DNA of 64,000 bases from Bacteroidota bacterium (GCA_020160935.1 JAIUPL010000007.1:124001-188000); one strand, 5' to 3'. Numbered from the stretch's first letter, positions 26,820 to 35,385 are shown. Notes: generated from the sequence alone by a model not told the origin. A program made the numbers and translations.

Positions 26820-26827
26820 TACTTTTG
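26820..26827 (+). promoter_or_regulatory. -7 box of the RecB/AddA-like helicase gene
   Basis: TACTTTTG, an exact TAnnTTTG match, 23 bases before the GTG start. A second copy at 26786-26793 overlaps the divergent start codon. No ideal -33 box was found. Confidence 0.4.
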
Positions 26828-26850
26828 CCGATATAAAAACACAAAATACC

Positions 26851-29800
26851 GTGCTCCCAATCGAAGTGATCTCCGCCGGCGCTGGCTCCGGAAAAACCTA
26901 TCGCCTCACCGGCCGAATGGTCGAACTCCTGCGGGAAGGAGTACGCCCGGCGGGTATCGTAGCCACTACATTTACCCAAAAAGCCGCCGCAGAATTGCAG
27001 GAGCGCGTACGGGTGCGCTTGCTCGAATCGGGCATGAGCGAGGCGGCCAACAAACTCGGCTCGGCGCTCATCGGCACGGTACACAGCATCGGCACGCGCT
27101 TGCTGCAACGCTTCGCCTTCGAAGCGGGCGTGTCGCCGCTGGTGGAAATTATTGCCGACAACGACAGCCAGCGCCTCTTCAACGAATCGCTGGCGCAGGT
27201 GCTCACGCCTGCGCGCATCGAACGCATGAACCACCTGGCCGACCGACTCGGCCTCTCCAAAAAACGCGCTACCGGCGAAAACTACGACTGGCGCCGCAAC
27301 ATCCGCGAAATGACCGATGTGGCACGCGCCAATAATTTTTCCAAAAAAGTACTGGAAACCAGCAAGCAACGCTCCTGGGAAACCTTCGAACGCCTGCTGC
27401 CACCCATGCAAAACACCGACCCGGTGGTGTGGAACAATCGCCTGCTGTCGGCCATCGACCAAACGGTGGCTGCCCTGGAGGCCAATGAAAGCGATACCAC
27501 CGTGGTGACGCAAAAGGCGATGGAGGTGTTGCGCGATTTCCAGAACCAGTTGAAATACCGGGGCGAACTGTACTGGCATGAATGGGTGAAAATTTCCAAA
27601 ACCAACCCTTCCAAAAAAAGCGCCGATTTGATGCAGGACTTGCAGGAACTGGCGCTTCGCCACGACGAGCATCCGCAATTCAGGGCCGACATCAAGGGTT
27701 TTATCGACCTCGTGTTCGACATTGCTACCGATGCGCTCGGCGAATACGAGCAATACAAGAAAAAACGCGGCCTGATCGACTACACCGACATGGAAACGTA
27801 CGTCAGCCAGTTGCTGCGTGTGCCCTCGGTGCGCAAAACGCTGGCTGGAGAAATCGACCTGCTGCTGGTCGACGAATTTCAGGATACTTCGCCCATTCAA
27901 CTGGATATTTTCCTGCAAATCAGTCAGTTAGCCAAACGCTCGATCTGGGTGGGCGACCCCAAGCAGAGCATCTACGGGTTTCGCGGCGCCGACCCGGTGT
28001 TGATGCAAGCCATCATCGAGGCGACCGGCGGGGTACGCGACGAGAATATCCTGAAACAATCGTGGCGCAGCAGACCGGATATTGTGCGTGCCGTGAATGC
28101 CATTTTTACCCGCGCATTTCCGCAGGTGCCGGAAGAGCAGGTGGTGTTGCAACCGGCACGGGAAGAAATGCCCGGGCTCGATGCCGCTTTGCAACATTGG
28201 CATTTCCGATCGGCGCTCGACGAAAACAAAGTGCCCGCCAAGCCCTGGACCAACCACTGCATCGCTGCACAAATCAGGGTATTGCTTGACCGGCAAACGC
28301 CCATTCCGGATAAAAAAACAAAGGTGCTTCGCCCGGTGCTGCCTTGCGACATCGCCGTGTTGTGTCGCAACAACCGCGACTGCCTCGATATGGCCGAAGC
28401 CCTGCATCGCGCAGGCCTGAAAGCGGCCATCAGTCGCACAGGCCTGCTCGACACGCCCGAAGCCAAACTTATATTGGCTTGCCTGAAATACCTGCTGACG
28501 CCTTCCGATGCACTGAGTGCTGCCGAAATACTGCTGCTGACACGTGAAATGTCGCTGGAGGAAATGGTAGATAGCCGACTGGAATGGCTGCATGCCGAAG
28601 CAGAAAACGGCCGTTCGCCCTGGGCGGCCCACGACACCATACTGGAACACCTGCTCCAACTTCGGCCCCGCATTGCCGACCTTTCAGCCTCTGAAATTCT
28701 CAATCTTGTACTCGACGAACTGGAAATACGCCGGCTCGTGGCGCCGCTCGGTTACCTGAACCAGCGCCTCGACAACCTCGACCGCCTGCGGCATTACGCT
28801 TTGGAATACGAATCGGCCTGCAACAGGCTGCATTCAGCGGCTTCTTTGAGTGGTTTTTTGTTGTGGACCAACGATTTGTGGCGCAATCAGCAGGATGCCC
28901 AGGGTTCGGGTGAAAGCGAAGACGCCATCAAGGTGCTTACCTACCACCGCAGCAAGGGACTCGAATACCCGGTTGCCATTTGCCACAACCTCGACGAGCC
29001 GCTCAAGGAACGCATCTGGGGCCTGAACCTGGTAGCCGAAACAGAACGCCCCGACATCCAGAATATCCTGGGCAACCGCTGGCTGCGTTTCTGGGTGAAC
29101 CCGTATGCCGATCAGTTTCAAAATACACACCTGGAAGAAACCCTGAAACAAACGGAAGAATGGGCTGCCGCATCCCGGCAGGCGCTGGAAGAAGAAGCGC
29201 GCCTGCTGTATGTGGGGCTCACCCGCGCCCGCGACTACCTGGTGTTCCCAACGGTGCGGAAACCCGCGCGCTGGCTCAATCGCGTTTTTAACCACGGCGA
29301 CGAATCCGTTCCCACCCTCGACCCGGATTCCGACGAAACGCCTTTTTACTACAATGGTATGCCGTTGCACTGCGCAACGGATATTTCCATTCATCCCAAG
29401 GATTTTCCCGAAGCCCAACCCGACACACAGCCGGTGCCATTTCATGCTGCCCGTGCCGGCCGCCGCCCTATCCCGCGTGCGCCGCTACTGATCGACGCTG
29501 TGAGCGAACTGCCACCTACGGGGTTGCCTGCGCCGAGTTCAGACCCCCGGCCTTTTGCGCCCTGGCTGGCGTTTCGGGGCGATTATTCCAGCGCCTTGGG
29601 CAAGGCTGTGCAGCACTTTCTGGGGGTCGCGATGTACCCTAATTCGGATGTTCAATTGCTGAAGGCGGCTCGTAAACAACTGGAAATCAGGGAGGTAACA
29701 GAACAACTTTCTGCCGAACAGTTGTTGCAACATGGCAAAGCCTTTCGCGACTTCTGGATGCAGCAGATTCCTGATGCCACCCCTTGTTTTCAATATCCGC

Positions 29801-30045
29801 TGGAATGCTGGCAGGGCAAGCGCGTGCTGCAAATTCAGCCCGATCTTTTTCTGGAAAACAAAGATTCTGTTGCGGCAGTCTATTTTGCAGGTTTTGCCGA
29901 AGGCATGAAAAAATGGAAGAACCATACACAGTCCCTCGCGCCCCTTACTGGCTGGACACAAATGTTGCTCCGGCAGGTATTCCCGGACAAAAGAGTAGGG
30001 GTTTGGCTGGTATTTGCGATGGAAGGACAAGTTATAGAGATGTGA
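26851..30045 (+). CDS. UvrD/RecB/AddA-like superfamily I helicase with a degenerate C-terminal nuclease domain
   Basis: DNA-repair-type ATP-dependent helicase of 1064 residues. Walker A is SAGAGSGKT at 8-16, motif II LLLVDEFQDTSPIQ near 335, motif III WVGDPKQSIYGFRGAD near 365, then TYHRSKGLEYPV near 696 and LLYVGLTRARDYLV near 785. The final ~160 residues align in outline with the RecB-family nuclease (ALGKAVQHFLG near 914, LQIQPDLFLE near 994). Where active enzymes have an Asp-Tyr-Lys-Thr catalytic block, this one reads AAVYFAG. Nuclease activity is therefore probably lost. No AddB-like partner is adjacent. GTG start at 26851, placed just before the first strand. The TGA stop is inside a repeat arm. 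Confidence 0.9.
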   Translation: MLPIEVISAGAGSGKTYRLTGRMVELLREGVRPAGIVATTFTQKAAAELQERVRVRLLESGMSEAANKLGSALIGTVHSIGTRLLQRFAFEAGVSPLVEIIADNDSQRLFNESLAQVLTPARIERMNHLADRLGLSKKRATGENYDWRRNIREMTDVARANNFSKKVLETSKQRSWETFERLLPPMQNTDPVVWNNRLLSAIDQTVAALEANESDTTVVTQKAMEVLRDFQNQLKYRGELYWHEWVKISKTNPSKKSADLMQDLQELALRHDEHPQFRADIKGFIDLVFDIATDALGEYEQYKKKRGLIDYTDMETYVSQLLRVPSVRKTLAGEIDLLLVDEFQDTSPIQLDIFLQISQLAKRSIWVGDPKQSIYGFRGADPVLMQAIIEATGGVRDENILKQSWRSRPDIVRAVNAIFTRAFPQVPEEQVVLQPAREEMPGLDAALQHWHFRSALDENKVPAKPWTNHCIAAQIRVLLDRQTPIPDKKTKVLRPVLPCDIAVLCRNNRDCLDMAEALHRAGLKAAISRTGLLDTPEAKLILACLKYLLTPSDALSAAEILLLTREMSLEEMVDSRLEWLHAEAENGRSPWAAHDTILEHLLQLRPRIADLSASEILNLVLDELEIRRLVAPLGYLNQRLDNLDRLRHYALEYESACNRLHSAASLSGFLLWTNDLWRNQQDAQGSGESEDAIKVLTYHRSKGLEYPVAICHNLDEPLKERIWGLNLVAETERPDIQNILGNRWLRFWVNPYADQFQNTHLEETLKQTEEWAAASRQALEEEARLLYVGLTRARDYLVFPTVRKPARWLNRVFNHGDESVPTLDPDSDETPFYYNGMPLHCATDISIHPKDFPEAQPDTQPVPFHAARAGRRPIPRAPLLIDAVSELPPTGLPAPSSDPRPFAPWLAFRGDYSSALGKAVQHFLGVAMYPNSDVQLLKAARKQLEIREVTEQLSAEQLLQHGKAFRDFWMQQIPDATPCFQYPLECWQGKRVLQIQPDLFLENKDSVAAVYFAGFAEGMKKWKNHTQSLAPLTGWTQMLLRQVFPDKRVGVWLVFAMEGQVIEM

Positions 30046-30233
30046 GAGCGTGAGAGGGTGAGAGATGTGAGAGGGTGAGAGATGTGAGAGATGTGAGAGG
30101 GTGAGAGTTCGTAGAGTGTACCGCTCCGTTTAAACATCTGTTGGGGCGAAGCGGTACACTCTACGAACTCTCACTTTTCTCACCCTCTCACTCTCTCACC
30201 CTCTCACTCTCTCACCCTCTCACATCTCTCACC
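30041..30233. repeat. Composite hairpin element, GTGAGAGG arms with a GTAGAGTGTACCGC inner stem
   Basis: Left arm from about 30041 is tandem GTGAGAGG/GTGAGAGAT. The inner stem 30103-30125 pairs perfectly with 30150-30172 (AGCGGTACACTCTACGAAC). The right arm to 30233 is CTCTCACC tandem. It joins the stop codons of two convergent genes. Confidence 0.95.
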
Positions 30234-30234
30234 T

Positions 30235-30453
30235 CTATTTAAGCGGGTAAATCTGCGCCATTGCATACGCAAAAATGGCAAACAGGATGCTGCCGATCAG
30301 CACACCCAGCGCGAGCGGGCGATCATCGCTGGTTTTGAGCATAAAAAAGCCGGCGATGATACCGCCAATGGCCAGGAAATAATATGGAATGATGTATTGC
30401 AATGCCGCAAAAAGGGCAAAGGTGGCGATGGTGCGGAGTAGGGTAGGGAGCAT
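30235..30453 (-). CDS. Small two-helix membrane protein, unknown function
   Basis: A 72-residue protein with two hydrophobic segments, FALFAALQYIIPYYFLAIGG and LGVLIGSILFAIFAYAMAQI, separated by a polar turn (KTSDDRPLA). It is very probably an inner-membrane protein; no family was recognised with confidence. It lies between two repeat elements and downstream of gldF in the same direction, with ~230 bases of repeats in between. Confidence 0.7.
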   Translation of the reverse strand: MLPTLLRTIATFALFAALQYIIPYYFLAIGGIIAGFFMLKTSDDRPLALGVLIGSILFAIFAYAMAQIYPLK

Positions 30454-30457
30454 TTTT

Positions 30458-30506
30458 AGAGGTGAGAGGTGAGAAGTGAGAGGTGAGAGGTGAGAAATGA
30501 GAGATT
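30458..30506. repeat. One-armed GAGGTGA heptamer array
   Basis: Seven 7-nt units (GAGGTGA, GAAGTGA, GAAATGA) immediately upstream of the small membrane protein. No complementary arm follows. Confidence 0.7.
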
Positions 30507-30543
30507 AAACAGCACAGTCACACTTTGTAACCACGAGCAAGCC

Positions 30544-30587
30544 CTGAAAGGGCGTATTCAATAGCACAGGGCATCGCCCTGTGTATT
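30544..30587. repeat. 44-bp hairpin repeat unit, single copy
   Basis: Same 44-nt unit as at 40319-40450: a CTGAAAGGGCGTATTCAAT lead, then the hairpin CACAGGGC-ATC-GCCCTGTG. Relative to the other copies, the stem changes at paired positions. Confidence 0.8.
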
Positions 30588-30668
30588 CGTTCAAAACCAT
30601 CGTTCAAAACCATCTTCCAAAACGACCGCACCTGTGCATTCGTTCAAAACCATCGTTCAAAAAACCAA
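30588..30668. repeat. 13-bp CGTTCAAAACCAT tandem
   Basis: CGTTCAAAACCAT occurs twice in a row at 30588-30613 and again at about 30640-30665, with a diverged stretch between. The array ends just before the gldF stop codon. Confidence 0.65.
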
Positions 30669-30681
30669 CATTCCAATATTT

Positions 30682-31413
30682 TCACCACCTTCTTTTTCCC
30701 AACGACAACACCGTAGCCGCGAGGAACAAGGCAATCACCGACAGAAAATATACCACATCGCGGGAATCGAGTACACCGCGGCTGATAGAGTCGTAGTGAT
30801 AGGAAATGCCGAAAGATTGCACAATATCATCTGTTTTGCCATAAAAAACAGGCAATCGGCTCAGCGAATCAAATGCCATATAACTCATAAAACACAGGAA
30901 AGTGGCCAGCACAAAAGACACGATCTGGTTGTTGGTAAGCGAACTGGCAAAAACGCCGATAGCAACAAAAGCGCCGGCCAGAAACAACAAACCGATATAA
31001 GAACCAATGATGCCGCCAGTGTCCAGATTGCCTTTCGGAGCGCCCAGTTGGTACACCGTAATGTAATATAAAACGGTCGGCAGCAGCGAAAACACCACCA
31101 GTGTAAAGCAGGCCAGGAATTTTCCGCCCACAATTTTCCAGTCTGAAATCGGGCGTGTTACCAGCAGTTCAATGGTGCCCGTTTGTTTTTCCTCGGCAAA
31201 AGTGCGCATACTGACAGCCGGAATCAGGAACAAAAAAACCATGGGCGCAATGCCAAACAGCGCGTCCAGGTTGGCATAATTGTTATCCAGCACGCTGTAT
31301 TCAGGAAATACCCACATCACCAGTCCCATCAATACCAGAAAGGTGCCGATGACGATGTATCCGATCAGCGAGGAGAAAAAACTGTTGATTTCTTTGAAGT
31401 AGATGGCAAGCAT
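30682..31413 (-). CDS. gldF: Gliding-motility ABC transporter permease GldF
   Basis: Inner-membrane permease subunit of 243 residues with about six helices. It begins MLAIYFKEINSFFSSLIGYIV and carries the family block IPAVSMRTFAEEKQTGTIELLVTRPISDWKIVGGKF. GldF pairs with ATPase GldA, and normally with the substrate-binding-like GldG, in a transporter associated with gliding in Bacteroidota. gldA is directly upstream, separated by a one-armed repeat. No gldG is found: downstream are only repeats and a small membrane protein. Confidence 0.9.
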   Translation of the reverse strand: MLAIYFKEINSFFSSLIGYIVIGTFLVLMGLVMWVFPEYSVLDNNYANLDALFGIAPMVFLFLIPAVSMRTFAEEKQTGTIELLVTRPISDWKIVGGKFLACFTLVVFSLLPTVLYYITVYQLGAPKGNLDTGGIIGSYIGLLFLAGAFVAIGVFASSLTNNQIVSFVLATFLCFMSYMAFDSLSRLPVFYGKTDDIVQSFGISYHYDSISRGVLDSRDVVYFLSVIALFLAATVLSLGKRRW

Positions 31414-31440
31414 TGCTTTGAAAGAGGCAATTTTTTAAAA

Positions 31441-31539
31441 GGCAAGGGACAAGGGGCAAAGAACAAGGGGCAAGGGGCAAAAGGCAAGGGGCAAAGAACA
31501 AGGGGCAAAAGGCAAAGAACAAAAGGCAAGGGGCAAAAA
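31441..31539. repeat. One-armed heptamer array GGCAAAG/GGCAAGG/AACAAGG
   Basis: About fourteen units with strict 7-nt period between gldF and gldA. No complementary arm. Same motif as at 376-445. Confidence 0.85.
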
Positions 31540-31547
31540 AGTATGTG

Positions 31548-32453
31548 TTATCGGGTTAGTTGCTGGAATACGTCTTCCACGCTGTACATTTCCTTGTGCA
31601 GTTCGAGCAGGGTCAGTTTATTGGCCACGGCAAATGCAAAAACATCTGCCCGAATATCGTGCTCGGCAGAAGCAGTCAGTTGCCAGGTATGGTTTCCGGT
31701 CGACTGAACCGATTGTACGTGCTTGATTTTTTTGAGCAGGCCTGCATCGGCAGGGCCGGCAAATTCCACGGTGACAATGCTTTGTCCGGTAAACTGTTGC
31801 TTCAGTTCCTGGATCGGTGCGTCGGCCACCAGTTTGCCTTTGTTGATAATAATAGCACGGTCGCACACAGCCTCCACTTCGCCGAGGATGTGGGTGCTGA
31901 GGATGACCGTTTTTTCGCGACCCAGGTCTTTGATCAGTTGGCGGATTTCGATAATCTGGTTGGGGTCGAGTCCGGAAGTCGGCTCATCCAGGATCAGCAC
32001 TTCCGGGTCGTGCAGCATGGCCTGCGCCAGCCCCACGCGTTGTCGGTAGCCTTTGGACAGTTCACCGATTTGTTTGTGCCGATGGCTCGTCAGACCAGTG
32101 CGTTCCACCATCTCGTCCACGCGGCGCGCGGCGTTGCGTACGCCGTGCATACCGGCTGTAAATGCCAGGTACTCGCGCACATACATATCGCGGTAGAGCG
32201 GATTGTGTTCGGGCAGGTAACCGACACGGGCGCGCGCTTCCATGGGCGATTCCGACACGTCAAAACCGCAGACTTCTGCTTTACCTGCCGATTGGGGCAG
32301 ATAACCCGTAATAATTTTCATGGTGGTGGTTTTTCCGGCGCCATTTGGGCCCAGAAAACCCAGTACTTCTCCCTTGTGGGCTTCGAACGTCACATCGTCG
32401 ACGGCACGCTGCGCCTCGAATGTTTTGACCAAGTGGGTGACTTTGACAGACAT
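31548..32453 (-). CDS. gldA: Gliding-motility ABC transporter ATP-binding protein GldA
   Basis: Cytoplasmic ATPase subunit of 301 residues. Walker A GPNGAGKT is at 35-42, the signature LSKGYRQRVGLAQAM is mid-protein, Walker B is LILDEPTSGLDP, and the switch His lies in VILSTHILGEVEAVCD. The C-terminal ~75 residues form an extra domain typical of the GldA/CcmA branch. Its position upstream of gldF supports the assignment over a generic ABC ATPase. The start lies 24 bases from a composite hairpin element. Confidence 0.9.
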   Translation of the reverse strand: MSVKVTHLVKTFEAQRAVDDVTFEAHKGEVLGFLGPNGAGKTTTMKIITGYLPQSAGKAEVCGFDVSESPMEARARVGYLPEHNPLYRDMYVREYLAFTAGMHGVRNAARRVDEMVERTGLTSHRHKQIGELSKGYRQRVGLAQAMLHDPEVLILDEPTSGLDPNQIIEIRQLIKDLGREKTVILSTHILGEVEAVCDRAIIINKGKLVADAPIQELKQQFTGQSIVTVEFAGPADAGLLKKIKHVQSVQSTGNHTWQLTASAEHDIRADVFAFAVANKLTLLELHKEMYSVEDVFQQLTR

Positions 32454-32477
32454 AGCGGCGCAAAAATAGGGAAAATC

Positions 32478-32629
32478 AGTTATCAGTTATTAGTTATTAG
32501 TTATTGGTTATCAGGGTAGGTAAGGGTTTATTTACACAAATGAATAGCATCACTGCCCGTGCGGCCATTCATTTGTGTAAATAAACCCTTACCTACCCTG
32601 ATAACCAATAACTAATAACCAATAACTAA
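32478..32629. repeat. Composite hairpin element, GTTATTA/GTTATCA arms (40-bp perfect stem)
   Basis: Arms 32506-32545 and 32567-32606 are perfectly complementary over 40 nt (TCAGGGTAGGTAAGGGTTTA core) around a 21-nt loop. They are flanked by GTTATTA/GTTATCA heptamers on both sides. It lies between divergent gldA and the sigma-factor gene. Confidence 0.95.
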
Positions 32630-32939
32630 ACGCTGATCATGTCCAGCCCAATAATGCCGGACGGAAGGTGGGTAAATGTTTGCTGCATACAGGAAACCAA
32701 TTAGTGAAAAAAAGATGATTACAGATCGGCCTTTGATTCACTACAGCGGATTAAAACTTTAGGTACTAAACAGCGCCAAAAGTAAACATATGTGTTAAAA
32801 AAATACATTGTTCGGAAAAATAATGTTAAATGCTTTTTTGATCTGCCTCTAAAAAAATGGCATCTCTCTTTATGCAATGTCGTTTCAAATCGCATCCATT
32901 CAATACTTTTGGCGGTTCAACTTTCTGTATACTCTATTC
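32630..32939. other. AT-rich upstream region of the sigma-factor gene
   Basis: About 310 bases without a recognised gene. It is clearly more AT-rich than the neighbouring coding DNA and ends with the candidate promoter at 32883-32911. Other short hairpins (CCGGACGG region near 32655) are weak. Confidence 0.45.
32883..32911 (+). promoter_or_regulatory. Candidate promoter of the ECF sigma-factor gene
   Basis: TTTC at about 32883 and the exact -7 box TACTTTTG at 32904-32911, spacing ~17-19, with the ATG at 32940. It supports the downstream start over the longer frame from 32877. Confidence 0.5.
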
Positions 32940-33518
32940 ATGCTGAAAATTTTCCGTCCGAATGCCGCCAACCAGGACAGCGATGATGCGCTGTTGGCCC
33001 GATACATCCGGACAGGGGAAGCGGACTTGTTGGGCCGCCTGTATGAGCGCTACATGCCAATGGTATATGGTGTTTGCCTGAAAATACTGAAGGACCCCGG
33101 AAAGGCGGAAGACGCTGTAATGGGTATATATGAATCACTGAGCAAGAAAGTGCAGGAGCATCAAATCGAAACTTTCCGGGGCTGGTTGTATGTGTTGGCA
33201 CGAAATTATTGTTTGATGGAATGGAGAAAGGCACAACGCCGACCCACCGATCATTACGCACCCGAGGATATGGTACATCATGATGCGGTGGAACAGGCTG
33301 CCGAATATGAGTTGCCGCAAGACCGCACACCGCTTGAAAAATGCCTCGAACAACTCAATGTTGTGCAACGAAACGTGGTACAATGGTTTTATTATGAAGA
33401 CAAATCGTACAAGGAAATATCCGAAATGATCACAGAAGACGTGGGTAAAGTGCGCTCCTATATTCAAAATGGTCGCCGAAACCTGCGTATCTGCCTCGAA
33501 AATTCCGGAGCAGCCTAA
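32940..33518 (+). CDS. ECF-type RNA polymerase sigma-70 factor
   Basis: Sigma factor of 192 residues. Region 2 reads LLGRLYERYMPMVYGVCLKILKDPGKAEDAVMGIYE; region 4 reads LNVVQRNVVQWFYYEDKSYKEISEMITEDVGKVRSYIQNGRRNL, with the helix-turn-helix of ECF factors. The start at 32940 (MLKIFRPNAANQ) fits the promoter seen just upstream. The next gene, 26 bases on, encodes a membrane protein with anti-sigma features, so the pair probably forms a regulatory module. The regulon is unknown. The short gap between the two genes is itself a CTCACCT/CTCACTT mini-array. Confidence 0.9.
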   Translation: MLKIFRPNAANQDSDDALLARYIRTGEADLLGRLYERYMPMVYGVCLKILKDPGKAEDAVMGIYESLSKKVQEHQIETFRGWLYVLARNYCLMEWRKAQRRPTDHYAPEDMVHHDAVEQAAEYELPQDRTPLEKCLEQLNVVQRNVVQWFYYEDKSYKEISEMITEDVGKVRSYIQNGRRNLRICLENSGAA

Positions 33519-33544
33519 TTTCTCACCTCTCACTTCTCACCTCT
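33519..33544. repeat. Mini-array CTCACCT between sigma and anti-sigma genes
   Basis: Three to four heptamers (CTCACCT, CTCACTT) fill the gap exactly from the sigma-factor stop to the next ATG. Confidence 0.7.
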
Positions 33545-34549
33545 ATGTTTCTTCCCGACGACGCCCGTTTCCTCGACCTCCTGCAGAAGTGGCAGGACGG
33601 GGATTTTACGCGCCGCGACGAGCAGGAAATGCAGGCGCTGGTGCGGGAAGACGCGTTCCGCAGAGAGGCATGGGAGGGATTTCAGGATCACCCGGAAACA
33701 GACCACAACGCCCGGCTGGATGCCTTGCGCGCGCGTTTGCGCCCTGCACAGCGCAGCCGAAGGGTATGGCTCCCGCAGGCAATGGCCGCTGCCGCCGTAT
33801 TTGTAGTGCTTTTGGCCGCCTTGTGGTTTTTCAAGGGCCCGGGGCCGGAACCTGCCGACACCCTGGCAAAAACGGAAACGCCGACGTTGCAGACAGAAAC
33901 GATGTCTGACGCGCCCACCTCCGCGCCTGCTCCCGAAGCGCCCGTGGCCTTGCGAAAGTCGGTAGAGCCCATTGCACAAGCCGACAAGCCTGTTTCGCGA
34001 AATGAGGCGGCAGGAGCAGTGTTTACGGATGCCGTTTCTGAAAAAAAACAGCAGGAAGATATCGCCGTTGCCGACGATGTACAAAAGCCCGCTGCCATCT
34101 TGAGCGCAACAGAAGAGTCGGAATCGCCCAAGGAGTCGAAGGATTTGGGCGATGTAGCAACCACACCAACGGCGCCTGCCGCGCGCCCTCCCGCAGAATA
34201 CGAACAAATGTCGACCCGCGCGAAAGCCGCCTCCAAACCGCAGACCAGCGCACCGGGCCAGCCTGCTTCACAGGCCAATGCCATGCAGGATGTCGATTAC
34301 GATATGCTGGCCCTGCAGGATTACTTGCGCCGGAATGCGCGGCTTCCGGAAGCCGCTCGCCAGAACAATATCAGCGGATTTGTGAGGGTGTCATTTCGGC
34401 TTACCAAAAATCGCCGGCCCAAAGATTTCGTTGTCGTACAGTCGCTTGGCTACGGATGTGATGAAGAAGCCCAGCGCCTTTTGCGGGAATACAACTGGAG
34501 CCAGTTCACACAGGATACGCTTACGGTGGAAGTACCCTTCGTACGTTGA
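33545..34549 (+). CDS. Membrane anti-sigma-like protein with C-terminal TonB domain
   Basis: A 334-residue protein of three parts. The cytoplasmic N-terminal ~75 residues (LDLLQKWQDGDFTRRDEQEMQALVREDAF) resemble the helical start of Bacteroidota anti-sigma proteins. One membrane helix follows near 78-95 (AAAAVFVVLLAALWFF), then ~150 residues of low-complexity Ala/Pro/Glu-rich periplasmic linker. The C-terminal ~80 residues match a TonB C-terminal domain: ALQDYLRRNARLPEAARQNNISGFVRVSFRLTKNRRPKDFVVVQSLGYGCDEEAQRLL. The position directly after the sigma gene suggests it holds that factor at the membrane. The TonB part could sense or contact outer-membrane receptors. The function is inferred. Confidence 0.75.
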   Translation: MFLPDDARFLDLLQKWQDGDFTRRDEQEMQALVREDAFRREAWEGFQDHPETDHNARLDALRARLRPAQRSRRVWLPQAMAAAAVFVVLLAALWFFKGPGPEPADTLAKTETPTLQTETMSDAPTSAPAPEAPVALRKSVEPIAQADKPVSRNEAAGAVFTDAVSEKKQQEDIAVADDVQKPAAILSATEESESPKESKDLGDVATTPTAPAARPPAEYEQMSTRAKAASKPQTSAPGQPASQANAMQDVDYDMLALQDYLRRNARLPEAARQNNISGFVRVSFRLTKNRRPKDFVVVQSLGYGCDEEAQRLLREYNWSQFTQDTLTVEVPFVR

Positions 34550-34606
34550 GGCGCCAATGTGTATGTGAATTGGACAAATCGAGCGAAATATTTCCGAAAA
34601 AATACG

Positions 34607-34632
34607 TTGTTGGAATAACCAAAGTAATTTTG
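34607..34632 (+). promoter_or_regulatory. Candidate ribA promoter
   Basis: TTG at 34607-34609 and the exact -7 box TAATTTTG at 34625-34632, 30 bases before the ATG. Confidence 0.5.
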
Positions 34633-34661
34633 CAGTGTTTTAACAGCGATTTCCCGGAAAC

Positions 34662-35261
34662 ATGCCCGATATCACCTTGAACAGACAAGCAGAAGCCCCG
34701 ATTCCTACGCGTTACGGGTCGTTTCAGATGATCGCTTACGCCGATGACCCGGCAGAACGAATGCCGCACCTGGCTTTCGTGGCAGCAGATTTTGATGCAT
34801 CCCGCCCTGTGCCCGTGCGCATTCACTCAGAGTGTATGACCGGCGACGTATTTGGCTCCCGCCGTTGCGACTGTGGGGAGCAACTGGATATATCCCTGAA
34901 AATTACCGCCGAACGCGGTGGCGTCGTTATTTACCTGCGGCAGGAAGGCCGTGGCATCGGCCTGATCAACAAACTGAAAGCCTATAACTTGCAAGACCTC
35001 GGCCTGAATACCGCCGAAGCCAATACGCACCTCGGTTTCGATGTGGATGCCCGACAATATGATTGCGCCATTTTTATCCTGCAAGACCTGGGTATCCGTG
35101 AGGTGGAACTCATCACCAACAATCCTGACAAAGTAGAAGCCCTCCGCCGTTCGCCCATTCAGGTAATGGGCCGTATCCCCATCGAAATTCCTGCCAACGA
35201 AGACAGCCGCGATTATTTACAGGCTAAAAAGGAGTTGATGGGGCATTTGCTGGGACTCTAA
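34662..35261 (+). CDS. ribA: GTP cyclohydrolase II
   Basis: Cytoplasmic zinc enzyme that opens GTP to 2,5-diamino-6-ribosylamino-pyrimidinone phosphate, the first step of riboflavin synthesis. The 199 residues are the full single-domain length. Zinc ligands C58, C69 and C71 lie in SECMTGDVFGSRRCDCG; the GTP-binding and catalytic block LRQEGRGIGLINKLKAYNLQD follows; LITNNPDKVEAL is the usual C-terminal block. No ribB domain is fused and no other rib gene is adjacent. Its stop faces that of a GNAT gene across a hairpin element. No FMN riboswitch was seen upstream. Confidence 0.95.
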   Translation: MPDITLNRQAEAPIPTRYGSFQMIAYADDPAERMPHLAFVAADFDASRPVPVRIHSECMTGDVFGSRRCDCGEQLDISLKITAERGGVVIYLRQEGRGIGLINKLKAYNLQDLGLNTAEANTHLGFDVDARQYDCAIFILQDLGIREVELITNNPDKVEALRRSPIQVMGRIPIEIPANEDSRDYLQAKKELMGHLLGL

Positions 35262-35263
35262 TA

Positions 35264-35385
35264 GTCCTGAGTCGTAAGTCCTGAGTCCTGAGTCTGTAGA
35301 GTACACCTGGTTACTCTTGGCATTCATAATAAAGGAACGCCAAGGGTAATCAGGTGTACTCTACAGACTCAGGACTCAGGACTCA
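35264..35385. repeat. Composite hairpin element, AGTCCTG arms (45-bp stem)
   Basis: Arms 35277-35321 and 35339-35383 are complementary over 45 nt with two mismatches and a 17-nt loop. Modules from outside in: AGTCCTG tandem, GTAGAGTACACCTG, TTAC, CTTGGC apex. It spans between the stops of convergent ribA and GNAT. Confidence 0.95.

Noticed and set aside
35313-35345. Sigma-54 promoter from the TTGGCA in the element apex
   Set aside because: The required downstream TTGC at fixed spacing is absent, and the match is explained by the apex symmetry.
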